DNA of 58,959 bases from the NCBI GenBank assembly GCA_002869615.1, contig PKUH01000111.1, positions 1 through 58,959 on the forward strand. The letters run 5' to 3'. Source of the stretch: Desulfuromonas sp. GTDB taxonomy: Bacteria; Desulfobacterota; Desulfuromonadia; Desulfuromonadales; UBA2294. Below are positions 32,413 through 41,372 of this stretch, in pieces. Below the pieces are notes generated by a model, which saw only the letters and a program-made list of their open reading frames with translations, was not told the DNA's origin and searched no databases. The position numbers and the translations under genes are program-made. Within the stretch, counting starts at the first letter, position 1; each line of letters starts with the position of its first letter.

Positions 32413-32510
32413 CGGCTGACAGTCGGTTCATGGCAAGCGCCATGTCCTCAAGCCCCGAAGCTCTGCGTCCCAGGGTTTCCCCTGGTTTGCTTTGAGCAAA
32501 GGTTACTGAA
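32408..32510 (-). promoter_or_regulatory. GEMM-I riboswitch (cyclic dinucleotide)
   Basis: Minus strand: AAAGCAAACC, a hairpin with GAAA tetraloop (CCAGGG/CCCTGG), GGGACGCAGAGC, TTCGGGGCTTGAGGAC, the hairpin ATGGCGCTTGCCAT, and CAGCCGGGCC. This is the GEMM-I order (GCAAACC, P2 with GNRA loop, GACGCAAAGC, receptor hairpin, AGCCGGG). By my alignment to Vc2, position 20 is A, as in the GEMM-Ib type that answers to cyclic AMP-GMP in Geobacter. It is followed by a terminator and controls the cytochrome operon. Confidence 0.82.
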
Positions 32511-33018
32511 TCAAAGTCGATCCAGATTAAATTTTGTGTCCGAGTGTGAAATGCAAATCCTCTGCCGGAAAACATTTCCGTACCGTCAGAGTCCGGCAAA
32601 CAAATCCAAATCGATTATTCGCCCTGAGTTCCATTCATGATAAAGAACTGAAATTACTGCAGCATGCAAGCCTGTAAAAACTTTACCAACAGGACATTAT
32701 TTTTCATTAAGGGTGCGATGAGAACAGTAACTTAACAGGTTCTGTTTTAACTTTTCCTGGAATTTTTGACACAGTCAGGTGCTTCCATGGCATTTTTGGC
32801 ACAGTTGGTCGTTTTTGCAATAATCAAAATCTATTGCGTCATCCACATAAGACCACGCTCTGACATCTGTTGAAAAAGACAGGAACCGGATGGTGGCGCG
32901 TTGCTGGTCAGCTGAAAAGAAGAGTGCGATAAAAACACTCATTTTGAAATATAGCGCTGGTGAATACAGAGGCAAAAAACAGCCTCAGCCCATCAGATCA
33001 AGTCGCGATTTAAGTATG
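32511..33018. other. Long intergenic region upstream of the cytochrome operon
   Basis: About 500 bases between the riboswitch and the 3' end of the minus-strand gene at 33051. It must hold the promoter of the cytochrome operon, but I cannot place it with confidence. A minus-strand frame at 32775-32975 encodes one CQKCH motif near its end, and two similar stretches, TTTTTGACACAGTCAGGTG (32765-32783) and TTTTTGGCACAGTTGGTCG (32794-32812), repeat about 29 bases apart. No convincing gene. Confidence 0.5.
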
Positions 33019-33049
33019 AAAAAGGAGAGGCTGTCTGCCTCTCCTTTTT
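33019..33049. terminator. Bidirectional terminator
   Basis: AAAAAGGAGAGGC pairs with GCCTCTCCTTTTT around TGTCT, with A/T runs on both sides. It directly follows the stop of the minus-strand gene at 33051. Confidence 0.88.
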
Positions 33050-33050
33050 G

Positions 33051-33581
33051 CTATTTCATTTTATTGGCTCTCTCCTGCCGTTTCTTTTCCTTGCGTTCGT
33101 GAGCCTCTCTTATTTTCCGCTCCCTCTCTGTTTCAACCACAGCCTCGCCGGAAGCGCCCTTCGGTTTTTTCAGGTCCTTCATCACTTCATCGAAATTCTT
33201 CGGCAACCAGTCAATCTCGCCCTTTTTCAACTTTTTGAACGCTGGAGAACCGGGCTGGATTCCGACCTTCTTGGCAATCACACCCCATCCCTGGCCACGC
33301 CGCAGGCGGTACTGCCGGATCACATCGTCGACCGGCTTTTCCGCCTTTAAGCCGAGCCAGAGAGAAACCGCGAGGTCGCCGGGCGAATCAACGCGCCCGA
33401 GCAGCGTATCAAAACGGGTCCGTGAAATTCCGTAACGATAAGAGAGTTCGGCCCGGAAGTTGTCAAACTGCCGGCTGGCATAGATATTTAAATCACTGAC
33501 ATAGAGATCAACTTCAGCCAGAGCCGACCCGGAGGTTACCACAACCAGAAGAACCGCAACGAGAAACCTGCGCATGAACAT
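33051..33581 (-). CDS. Exported basic protein, unknown
   Basis: A 176-residue protein with a signal peptide (cleavage near ALA-EVDLY). The mature part has a compact region (RAELSYRYGISRTRFDTLLGRVDSPGDLAV, in parts, to about residue 130, with RGQGWGVIAKKVGIQPGS) and a Lys/Glu/Arg-rich, probably helical tail. AAAAGGAG precedes the ATG. It follows the NlpC/P60 lipoprotein gene on the same strand by 36 bases, so it may be the last gene of the long cobalamin transcript. I do not recognise the family. Confidence 0.72.
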   Translation of the reverse strand: MFMRRFLVAVLLVVVTSGSALAEVDLYVSDLNIYASRQFDNFRAELSYRYGISRTRFDTLLGRVDSPGDLAVSLWLGLKAEKPVDDVIRQYRLRRGQGWGVIAKKVGIQPGSPAFKKLKKGEIDWLPKNFDEVMKDLKKPKGASGEAVVETERERKIREAHERKEKKRQERANKMK

Positions 33582-33617
33582 TATCGTCTCCTTTTAGCTA
33601 CCTGTTGAGCAATAGTA

Positions 33618-34415
33618 TCACAAATAGGTTCGGCCGCCCATATACCGTCTGGCAAACCATTTGTTTGACATCTTTTCAATCCTGACCTTTTTGCCGGTTC
33701 GCGGCGCGTGAATGAATCGGTCACTGCCGATAAACATCCCGACATGCGAAACCCGTTTGCCGCCGCGGGTTGCGAAAAAGACCAGGTCACCGGGCCTGAG
33801 CTTGGCCTTTGCCACCCAGCGCCCGCTACTGAACTGACTGCGCGAATTCCGGGGCAGGTTCAATCCGTTCAATCGATAGCAGACCATGGTGAGGCCGCTG
33901 CAATCAAAACCGTTGCGGCTGTCTTCGCCACCCCACCGGTACGGGACACCGATAAACCGCCTGGCCGTTTTAACCAGTTCGGTCCGCAGGTTGCCGTGAC
34001 CGCTTTGCCGGATCCGGGCCGCCGTATGGGCCTCCGGTGTAACGATAAAAAACGTCTCGATCAGCCCAGAACCCTGCAGCCTCTCGGCCGCACTCCGGGC
34101 CTGATCATAGGCAATGTAATCACCGAACCGGACCTTGTAAAGGCCCGAGTCGTGGCGAAAGTAATAGGCATCAATACCCCGGGAACCGAGTTGACGTTCT
34201 AGCCGGACCGCGTTTTCAAGGTTGGAAAAGGCACCGACCTGGACGGTATAGCCGAGCTGCGATATGCCCTGCTCCGGTGCTCCAGGGGAGACGGGTTCCT
34301 CGAGCAGCAGAGAGGCAATCGGATCGTTCACCGGGCCGGCTGAAGAAGACGGACCGGAGCAACCGGAAAGAATGCCGAGGAAACAAGCAAGAATGAGAAC
34401 AGGGCGCAGCATCAT
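33618..34415 (-). CDS. SPOR + NlpC/P60 lipoprotein (cell-wall endopeptidase)
   Basis: A protein of about 265 residues. The signal peptide ends in GILSGC (lipid-anchored Cys about 18), then a SPOR domain (about 45-120: YTVQVGAFSNLENAVRLERQL) that binds glycan strands, then an NlpC/P60 peptidase domain with catalytic Cys in GFDCSGL and His residues in RVSHVGMF and RFIHAPR. It should cleave peptide stems in peptidoglycan from the outer-membrane side. Start at 34415 is seven bases after the cobD stop; the frame runs further into cobD. Confidence 0.9.
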   Translation of the reverse strand: MMLRPVLILACFLGILSGCSGPSSSAGPVNDPIASLLLEEPVSPGAPEQGISQLGYTVQVGAFSNLENAVRLERQLGSRGIDAYYFRHDSGLYKVRFGDYIAYDQARSAAERLQGSGLIETFFIVTPEAHTAARIRQSGHGNLRTELVKTARRFIGVPYRWGGEDSRNGFDCSGLTMVCYRLNGLNLPRNSRSQFSSGRWVAKAKLRPGDLVFFATRGGKRVSHVGMFIGSDRFIHAPRTGKKVRIEKMSNKWFARRYMGGRTYL

Positions 34416-34422
34416 GGCCAAA

Positions 34423-35505
34423 TCAGAGGAGAATTCCCTTGAGCCCGCTGAGCAGCCGCAGGTTTTCCTGCGCTCCGCGAACAGCGATCCTGAAATATCG
34501 CTCATCCAGAGAAACAAAATCGCTGCAATCACGAATCAGCACTCCCTGCTGCAGGAGAACCTGGCTCACCGTACCGGCGGTTCGCCCATCTTTGGGCAAG
34601 CGAACTAGCAGATAGTTGGCATCAGAGGGATATACATGAAGGTTCAAGGCGCGGAGACCATCGACGAGCTGCTGCCGCCACTGCGGTATCAGCTTAAGGC
34701 TGCGCTCCCGGTAATCTTTCTCGAGCAGACAGGACCGGGCCGCGGCGATGGCCGGTGTGGCCAGCGTCCATGGCGCCGAAAAAGAGCGCAATTGCTGAAT
34801 CAGTTCAGATGAAGCGGCGAGGTACCCGGCGCGCAAACCGGGGATTGCATAAAACTTGGTCAGAGAGCGCAAAACAATAAGGTTTGGCCGCTCATCAACC
34901 TCTTCAATGATCGAAAGCTCCGGGCAAAAGTCGATAAAAGCCTCATCGACCACCAGCAGACAGTTCTCCGGCAACCGGTCGGCCAGTTGCTGCAGCCCTT
35001 TCCGCTCAATTCCAGTACCGGTCGGGTTGCCCGGGTTGGCGAGAAAAACAAGGTCGGTAGTCCCGTCAACCGCACTCAGAACCTTTTCAGCGTCAAAGCT
35101 GAAATCATCATCTGCTGACAGGGCCACTGTTTCCGTTCGACAGCCGACCTGCTGCAAACTTCGAGCATATTCACTGAACGCCGGGGCAACAATCAAGGCT
35201 TTCGCCGGCCGGAAACAGCGCGGAACAAGATAGATCAGTTCGGTCGAGCCGGACCCGGCGAGAAAATTTGCATGATCGAGTTCGTAGCATTCGGCGAGAC
35301 GATCAATGAACGATGCGGCATCAACTTCCGGGTAGTGAATCGATGTTGAAATGGCATCGACCGCCGCCTTATGAACCGCTTCCGGCATGCCGAGGGGATT
35401 GATGCTGGCTGAAAAATCGAGGATTTTCTCGAGGGGCAAACCGAGCTCCCGGGTCGCCTGAAAAACCTTGCCGCCGTGCGTCGAATTTACATCTGAAATA
35501 GCCAT
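34423..35505 (-). CDS. cobD: Threonine-phosphate decarboxylase CobD
   Basis: A 360-residue PLP enzyme of the aminotransferase class I/II fold, in the branch that decarboxylates L-threonine phosphate to (R)-1-amino-2-propanol phosphate, the linker of the cobalamin lower loop. The PLP lysine is in SLTKFYAIPGLRAGYL, and FLANPGNPTGT binds the cofactor. Histidinol-phosphate aminotransferase is the close look-alike, but its position overlapping cbiB by 19 bases within a cobalamin operon favours CobD. Confidence 0.9.
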   Translation of the reverse strand: MAISDVNSTHGGKVFQATRELGLPLEKILDFSASINPLGMPEAVHKAAVDAISTSIHYPEVDAASFIDRLAECYELDHANFLAGSGSTELIYLVPRCFRPAKALIVAPAFSEYARSLQQVGCRTETVALSADDDFSFDAEKVLSAVDGTTDLVFLANPGNPTGTGIERKGLQQLADRLPENCLLVVDEAFIDFCPELSIIEEVDERPNLIVLRSLTKFYAIPGLRAGYLAASSELIQQLRSFSAPWTLATPAIAAARSCLLEKDYRERSLKLIPQWRQQLVDGLRALNLHVYPSDANYLLVRLPKDGRTAGTVSQVLLQQGVLIRDCSDFVSLDERYFRIAVRGAQENLRLLSGLKGILL

Positions 35506-36431
35506 GACAGAAATACCCCCAATCCAAGAGTTAAGAAAGCCGTGACGTACATCAAGCGGATCATCGCCCGGTAACGCCCGATATTGATCTGGCGATCAGG
35601 ATCACCGAGAAACGGTTTTTCGACCATTTCACCGAAATACCTGGCCGGACCTCCGAGCTGAATTCCTAAAGCGCCGGCTGCGGCAGCTTCGGGGTATCCG
35701 GCATTGGGGCTGCTCGTCTTGCGGGCGTCACGCAGCATTACCTTGAGCGCCGCCCAGGGATTAAGTGCCAGCGGAAACGAAGCGATGACCATCAACAATC
35801 CGGTCAGACGGGCCGGCACCAGGTTGAGCAGATCATCAAAGCGGGCCGAAACCCAACCCATTTCACGGTAGCGATCATCGCGATAGCCAACCATTGAATC
35901 GAGTGTATTCGCCGCTTTGTATATCATTGCCAGCACCGGTCCTCCGAGGAACAGATAAAAGAGCGGTGCGATCACACCATCCGAAGTGTTTTCGGAAACC
36001 GTCTCGATACAGGCCTGCAGGATCTGCTCCTCATCGAGTTTGGCCGTATCCCGTCCGACGATCAGGGAGAGGGATCTTCTGGCCGCATCCAGCTGACCTC
36101 TCTCGACCAGATGCACCACTTCCCGACTCTCGATATGCAACTGCCGCAGGGCGATTGTCGTATAGGCGAGATAAAGCGATATCAGGCCGTGGATAACCGG
36201 GTGCAGGCGTAAAGCAACCAGCAGCACCAGCCAGGTCAGACCGCCGGTCACCGCGACGACGGAGCCACACAGGAGGAACCCGGCCAGCTTACGGTTGTCG
36301 AGCATGCTGGCCAGCAGCAGCTCGAGCCAGTTGATCAGGGTACCGATATAGATAACCGGGTGATGCATGAACCGGGGATCACCGACCAGCAGGTCGAGAG
36401 CAAAAGCCGCAAGCAATAACCAGATATCCAT
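35487..36431 (-). CDS. cbiB: Adenosylcobinamide-phosphate synthase CbiB
   Basis: A 314-residue inner-membrane protein with about five membrane segments. Conserved blocks are LLVGDPRFMHHPVIYIGTLI, the SENTSDGVIAPLFYLFLGG motif, and YKAANTLDSMVGYRDDRYREMGW. CbiB attaches aminopropanol phosphate to adenosylcobyric acid. It sits between the cbiH/P fusion and cobD, which makes its substrate. Confidence 0.94.
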   Translation of the reverse strand: MDIWLLLAAFALDLLVGDPRFMHHPVIYIGTLINWLELLLASMLDNRKLAGFLLCGSVVAVTGGLTWLVLLVALRLHPVIHGLISLYLAYTTIALRQLHIESREVVHLVERGQLDAARRSLSLIVGRDTAKLDEEQILQACIETVSENTSDGVIAPLFYLFLGGPVLAMIYKAANTLDSMVGYRDDRYREMGWVSARFDDLLNLVPARLTGLLMVIASFPLALNPWAALKVMLRDARKTSSPNAGYPEAAAAGALGIQLGGPARYFGEMVEKPFLGDPDRQINIGRYRAMIRLMYVTAFLTLGLGVFLSWLFQM

Positions 36432-36440
36432 AAGACTATG

Positions 36441-38756
36441 CTACCCTGCAAAGCCGATCAGGGCAAAAATTTTCTGCAGATCAAGATGTTCTTCAAGGTG
36501 TGCCGCCAAGCGGTCGAGCTCATTCTCCAGTGATAGCTGTAACGGCGCCGCCTTGCGAACCTGGCCACGATCATGCCAGAGTTGGTCAATCAGAACCCGC
36601 CGCAGTTCCGGGTTGTCAAAAAGACCATGCAGATAGGTTCCCCAAACCCGGCCATCGGGAGATATCGCACCATCGGCAAGGTCAACCGGCGAACCGGAGC
36701 GGCTGCGCAACCGCACCAACGGTCGGGCCAGGGGGCCACAGGTGGTATCGCCCATGTGGATTTCATACCCGCTGAGCTGTCCAACACCGGAAAAACCATG
36801 CGCGAGCGCTGTCTCGAAAAATTCCGCTGTAACCCGGTGAGTCTGTTTGTCCGGCATCATACGGGTCTTTATATCGAGCAGGCCAAGGCCGGAGGTTTCC
36901 GGAATATCTGACTCGACGCCGTCCGGGTCTGACAATGTCCGCCCGAGCATTTGCAGCCCGCCGCAAATTCCGGCGACCCTTTTACCGTTCGCATGAAATT
37001 CGCGAACAGCTTCGGCGAATCCGCTTTCGACCAGCCAGAGCATGTCCGACAAGGTATTTTTGGTCCCGGGAAGTATCAGCAGATCGCAATCCGAAACCGT
37101 GGTCGGATCCTCAAGATAATCAAGACAAATATCCTTCTCGGATGCCAGGGTATCGAAATCGGTATAATTGGAGATGCGCGGCAGTCGAATCACACCGATC
37201 TGCAGGCAACCTTCTTTATGCGAGGCAGATTTTCGTGACAGGGCGACCGAATCCTCTTCCGGAAGGTCGATCTTGAGCCAGGGGACAACACCGACAACCG
37301 GGATCCCGGTTCGATCCTCGATTTGCCGCAGACCGTCGGTCAATAGCGTGGCATCGCCACGGAAACGGTTGATCACCAGCCCCTTGACCCGGCTCTTTTC
37401 CGCCGGTGCGAGCAGCTCGATGGTTCCGAGCAAGGCGGCAAACACGCCGCCACGATCAATATCGGCAACCAGCAAAACCGGAGCATCGGCCATTTCTGCC
37501 GCCTTCAGGTTGGTGATATCATGCGCCTTGAGGTTGATCTCGGCAATACTGCCGGCACCCTCGAGGATAACGACATCATGTCGGGATGCCAGCCGCCGAT
37601 AGGCCGCTTCGACCTCGGAAAACAGTTCCTTTTTTCCGGCATGGTATTCCGCGACCGTCCGGTTGCCGGTCGACCGACCGAGCACGACCACCTGGCTTCC
37701 GGTGTCGGAATTCGGTTTCAGAAGAATCGGGTTCATATCGACATGCGGCTCGAGCCGACTGGCCGCTGCCTGCAGGGCCTGGGCCCGACCGATTTCGCCA
37801 CCGGCGGGAGTGACCGCCGAATTGAGTGCCATATTCTGCGCCTTGAACGGCGCCACATTAACACCCCTGTCATTGAGCAGCCGACAAAGGCCGGCGGTCA
37901 GGACACTCTTGCCGACATCACTGCCGGTGCCACCGATAAAGAGAGACCTGGCCATTTCCCCGGAGGCGGATTGTCGGTCCGCCCCCGCTCTCTTGACCGC
38001 CGGTACTTCATGCTTTTTTTCATAACCGCGCGGTGTCACCATCCTGCCGCCCGGGTCGATTCTGGTCTGGCTGTTACCGATGATGACCAGACTGAACATA
38101 TCAACCCCGGCGACCGAAAAACTTGCGAGTTCGCCGGTCTCAACGGTCTCATCAGCACGGGTTGCATGGCGGACAATACCGACCGGGTTTGCCGCCGCGC
38201 GGTGACGCAGGATAATCTGCCGCGCCGCATCGAGGTGGCCAGGTCGACCCTTGCTCCGGGGATTATAGAGTGCGATGACAAAATCTGCCGAAGCGGCAGC
38301 TTCAAGACGTTGCCGAATCAGCGGCCACGGGGTCAGTAGATCGGAAAGTGAAATAACAGCAAAATCGTGCATCAACGGCGCCCCGAGACGGGCGGCGGCG
38401 GCCTGCACCGCCGAGACCGCCGGCACAATTTCAACCTCGGGACCATCGGCACCGGCCAATTCAAGAGTGAGCCCGGCCATACCGTAGACTCCCGCATCAC
38501 CACCTGAGACCAGAGCTACAGTCCTGCCGGCTGCCGCAAAGGCAATGGCCTTTCGGCAGCGATCGACCTCCTGACGCATGCCGGAGGAGACAACATCCTT
38601 ACCCTGGAGAAAGGGCGTAATCAGCTCAAGGTAGGTCTTGTAGCCAACCACCGTATCGGCGCTTTCGATGGCACTTGCCGCTGCCGGTGTCAGATACTCG
38701 ACGCCCCCCGGCCCGATGCCGACTACATAAAGTTTTCCGGTTTTGTCGGAGTTCAT
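36441..38756 (-). CDS. Fusion: CbiH (C17-methyltransferase) + CbiP (cobyric acid synthase)
   Basis: A 771-residue fusion. Residues about 8-245 are a tetrapyrrole methylase of the CbiH/CobJ type (VVGIGPGGVEYLT, SGGDAGVYGMAGL), which methylates C17 and contracts the ring. After a short Lys/Arg-rich linker (about 245-270), residues about 270-765 are CbiP/CobQ: P-loop-like GTGSDVGKS, EGAGSIAEINL, the glutaminase Cys in GICGGLQML and His in TYLHGLFD. CbiP amidates four side chains of adenosylcobyrinic a,c-diamide. The two activities act far apart in the pathway. The start overlaps the cbiG stop (ATGA). Confidence 0.92.
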   Translation of the reverse strand: MNSDKTGKLYVVGIGPGGVEYLTPAAASAIESADTVVGYKTYLELITPFLQGKDVVSSGMRQEVDRCRKAIAFAAAGRTVALVSGGDAGVYGMAGLTLELAGADGPEVEIVPAVSAVQAAAARLGAPLMHDFAVISLSDLLTPWPLIRQRLEAAASADFVIALYNPRSKGRPGHLDAARQIILRHRAAANPVGIVRHATRADETVETGELASFSVAGVDMFSLVIIGNSQTRIDPGGRMVTPRGYEKKHEVPAVKRAGADRQSASGEMARSLFIGGTGSDVGKSVLTAGLCRLLNDRGVNVAPFKAQNMALNSAVTPAGGEIGRAQALQAAASRLEPHVDMNPILLKPNSDTGSQVVVLGRSTGNRTVAEYHAGKKELFSEVEAAYRRLASRHDVVILEGAGSIAEINLKAHDITNLKAAEMADAPVLLVADIDRGGVFAALLGTIELLAPAEKSRVKGLVINRFRGDATLLTDGLRQIEDRTGIPVVGVVPWLKIDLPEEDSVALSRKSASHKEGCLQIGVIRLPRISNYTDFDTLASEKDICLDYLEDPTTVSDCDLLILPGTKNTLSDMLWLVESGFAEAVREFHANGKRVAGICGGLQMLGRTLSDPDGVESDIPETSGLGLLDIKTRMMPDKQTHRVTAEFFETALAHGFSGVGQLSGYEIHMGDTTCGPLARPLVRLRSRSGSPVDLADGAISPDGRVWGTYLHGLFDNPELRRVLIDQLWHDRGQVRKAAPLQLSLENELDRLAAHLEEHLDLQKIFALIGFAG

Positions 38757-39823
38757 AATGGGTCAGGAATTGACACTGTTTTTTCGGCAATGGCGATAGT
38801 CACGTTGCCCCGTTTCTGTTTCCCCAGAAGCATCCGGTCGCAACCGGCCGACAGGAGTGCTGCCGGTTCACAAACACCCTGTGCCCCCACCGCTTCCCGA
38901 GCGTGCGGCGACGGTTCACTCGGCACCCGAATGGTGTTGAGGGCGGCAGCGGAGTGAAACTCAATGGGGAGGTTTTCCCGGGACGCGAACTGCAGCAGAC
39001 CGGCCTCGTCGTTCTTGGCATCGATCGTGGCGATACAGGCGATACTATGTTGACTGAGATGCAGTCGGCTGAATTCCTCCTGCACGACAGATTCGATTTC
39101 GTCGGCCGTCGTATCACGATTGCAGCCGATACCGACGACCAGGTCCCTGGGCCGCAGAACAAGAACATCCTGGCGCTGCTGCCACTGGTTGATATTGTAA
39201 TGGGTGACAAAGACATAGCCTTTGGCCGAGACCTTCATCCCTTCACCAATATTTTCAAAAAACCCGACCCCCGGCACCCCGGAAAAATATTCGGATATCC
39301 GTTTGCAGCGATCGACAAGAACGATATTCTGCTTATCAAGCAGCAGGCTGTTAAGCTTGCGGATATTTTTGATCGGTTCGACGCGCAAACCCTCCTTGCG
39401 GGCAATATCATCCCAGGCCGGAAGCCGGTTGACATCGGTAGCCGTCGTAATAACGGCCTGGCCGCCGCTAGCGCGGGCGGCACTGCGGGCAAGGTCGTTG
39501 GCACCACCGAGGTGTCCCGATAGCAGGCTGACCGCGTACTGCCCCTTTTCATCCATAACGACAACAGCCGGGTCGACATCCTTGCCCCTGAGAAAAGGAG
39601 CCAGGGCCCGGAATACGATGCCGGTCGCCATGACGCAGATCAAACCCTCATACTCAGCAAAGAGCTCCGGCAACAGTTCGACCACCGGTGCCGTAAAGAC
39701 CTGTTCATCGTTCGGGCGGGCATAGCGCTCGGGACAATAGACCGTACTCTCCGGCAACGCATTGCCGAGATCGCGGGCCTGTTGAACACCGGGACCGGTT
39801 ATGGCAACGATGGCAACTCTCAT
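38753..39823 (-). CDS. cbiG: Cobalt-precorrin-5A hydrolase CbiG
   Basis: A 356-residue protein with the CbiG N-terminal (GPGVQQARDL ... MATGIVFRALAPFL, LLSGHLGGANDLA), central and C-terminal (VVGIGCNRDTTADEI) regions. CbiG opens the delta-lactone of cobalt-precorrin-5A and releases acetaldehyde, the step characteristic of the anaerobic pathway. It lies 24 bases after cbiF and is coupled to the cbiH/P fusion. Confidence 0.94.
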   Translation of the reverse strand: MRVAIVAITGPGVQQARDLGNALPESTVYCPERYARPNDEQVFTAPVVELLPELFAEYEGLICVMATGIVFRALAPFLRGKDVDPAVVVMDEKGQYAVSLLSGHLGGANDLARSAARASGGQAVITTATDVNRLPAWDDIARKEGLRVEPIKNIRKLNSLLLDKQNIVLVDRCKRISEYFSGVPGVGFFENIGEGMKVSAKGYVFVTHYNINQWQQRQDVLVLRPRDLVVGIGCNRDTTADEIESVVQEEFSRLHLSQHSIACIATIDAKNDEAGLLQFASRENLPIEFHSAAALNTIRVPSEPSPHAREAVGAQGVCEPAALLSAGCDRMLLGKQKRGNVTIAIAEKTVSIPDPL

Positions 39824-39847
39824 ATCAGCAGCTTCCGGGCATTTCGT

Positions 39848-40630
39848 TTACTCCTCCTTGCCCGTACGGAAACCATGGGCAAATGAGGCATCATACAATT
39901 TCGATTTTTCCCGTAGCCCTCGGCTGCGGGCCGCCAGACTCTCCCCGACAATAATGAGCGCCTGCCGGGTCAGGCCGGCGGCTTTGACTTTAGCAGCGAT
40001 ATCAGCCAGGGTTCCCTCGACGATCATCTCGTCATCCCAGCTCGCCCGGCTGACCACGGCGACCGGTGTTTGTTCGCTATAGGCACCGGCCAGTAGTTCG
40101 GAGACCACCTTATCAATCATGCCGACGGAGAGATAAAGACAGGTCGTCGCTCCGATAGCCGCTATTTTCGCCAGCTTCTCCTTTTCAGGAACCGGTGTCC
40201 GCCCCTCAATCCGGGTCAGGATAACAGTCTGGCTGACGCCCGGCAGAGTCAGTTCCTGCCTGATACTGGCCGCCGCCGCAAAGGCCGCGGTGACGCCGGG
40301 GACAACCTCGTAGTCAACCTGATGTGCCTGCAGCGCCTCCATCTGTTCCTGGATAGCGCCGTACAGCGAGGGGTCACCGGTATGCAGGCGGACCACCTTT
40401 TTCCCGGCCCGGGCCGCCGGCACCATGATCGCCACCGCTTCATCAAGGGTCAGGCTGGCGCTGTCGAAACATTCGGCACCCTCTTTCAGTCCGGCCAGAA
40501 GTTCCCGATTGACCAGCGATCCGGCGTAGACAACAACATCGGCCTGGTCGAGTATCTTTTTCCCCTTGACCGTAATCAGGTCGGGATCGCCCGGACCGGC
40601 GCCGACAAAAACAACTTTACTTTCAGACAT
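39848..40630 (-). CDS. cbiF: Cobalt-precorrin-4 C11-methyltransferase CbiF
   Basis: A 260-residue SAM-dependent tetrapyrrole methylase of the CbiF/CobM type. Visible are VFVGAGPGDPDLITVKG (SAM site), VVRLHTGDPSLYGAI and GVTAAFAAAA; it methylates C11. The ATG at 40630 overlaps the last codons of cbiL by 8 bases and gives the usual family N-terminus; a longer frame starts within cbiL. Confidence 0.94.
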   Translation of the reverse strand: MSESKVVFVGAGPGDPDLITVKGKKILDQADVVVYAGSLVNRELLAGLKEGAECFDSASLTLDEAVAIMVPAARAGKKVVRLHTGDPSLYGAIQEQMEALQAHQVDYEVVPGVTAAFAAAASIRQELTLPGVSQTVILTRIEGRTPVPEKEKLAKIAAIGATTCLYLSVGMIDKVVSELLAGAYSEQTPVAVVSRASWDDEMIVEGTLADIAAKVKAAGLTRQALIIVGESLAARSRGLREKSKLYDASFAHGFRTGKEE

Positions 40631-41372
40631 CCATTTTCTCCCGTCGAACCAGGACCAGGGAGAGATAGTCGAGATCATCTTCCGCAACATTTGCGAGGTC
40701 GTGAATCACTTTTTCGCCCGGCAGTCCGAGCCGCTTGATATAGACGGCATTCTTCTCAAGACCAGCCTCTTGCAGCAGCGTGCGCAGCCGGTCGAATGAT
40801 CGGTAAACCTTGAGCAGGACAAAGGTCCCGGCCAGGTCGATCGCGGCGCCGATCTGCGCATCGGTAAGGGTTGCCGGCACGACGGTCAGGATATCATCAC
40901 CGAGGCCGAGCGCGACTCCGCTCTTGCCGGCGGCGGCCAGAATCGATGAAATGCCGGGAACGGTTGCGATCGGCACATCCGGGTATGCGCTCTGCAATTC
41001 ATCCTGCAGGTAAAGATAGGTCGAATAGAACATCGGGTCGCCGAGGGTGACAAAGGCAACCCGCTTGCCCTGACGCACCAGCTCGGCAATCTCGGCGGCG
41101 ATATCCTGCCAGGCCGCTGCCATCTCGGCGGCCGGCTGACGCATCGGGAAAACCCGGGTCAAAACCTCCTGCCGGGAACGGTCAATATGGGCTTCAACGA
41201 TCGACAGGGCGATCGACGAATCGGAGCGATCACCAACCGGGGTCAGGATCACATCGGCATCCTTAAGGACCCTGACCCCTTTCAGGGTCAACAGCTCCGG
41301 ATCACCCGGGCCGACTCCAACAGCGGTCAGAAGGCCGGGTTCGGCAGAACCTGTTTGTGCGATTTCTGCCAT
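40623..41372 (-). CDS. cbiL: Cobalt-precorrin-2 C20-methyltransferase CbiL
   Basis: A 249-residue tetrapyrrole methylase with VGVGPGDPELLTLKGVRVL, ADVILTPV, VAFVTLGDPMFYSTYLYL and VPGISSILAAA, the CbiL/CobI set. It methylates C20 of cobalt-precorrin-2. Its start shares one base with the cbiET stop, so translation is coupled. Confidence 0.94.
   Translation of the reverse strand: MAEIAQTGSAEPGLLTAVGVGPGDPELLTLKGVRVLKDADVILTPVGDRSDSSIALSIVEAHIDRSRQEVLTRVFPMRQPAAEMAAAWQDIAAEIAELVRQGKRVAFVTLGDPMFYSTYLYLQDELQSAYPDVPIATVPGISSILAAAGKSGVALGLGDDILTVVPATLTDAQIGAAIDLAGTFVLLKVYRSFDRLRTLLQEAGLEKNAVYIKRLGLPGEKVIHDLANVAEDDLDYLSLVLVRREKMDV

Noticed and set aside
32366-32599. 77-codon minus-strand frame over the cytochrome-operon leader
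   Set aside because: It lies entirely on the GEMM aptamer and terminator; the RNA structure explains the sequence better.
37521-38339. 272-codon plus-strand frame opposite the CbiH/CbiP fusion
   Set aside because: Antisense to a well-supported gene, without any recognisable motif.
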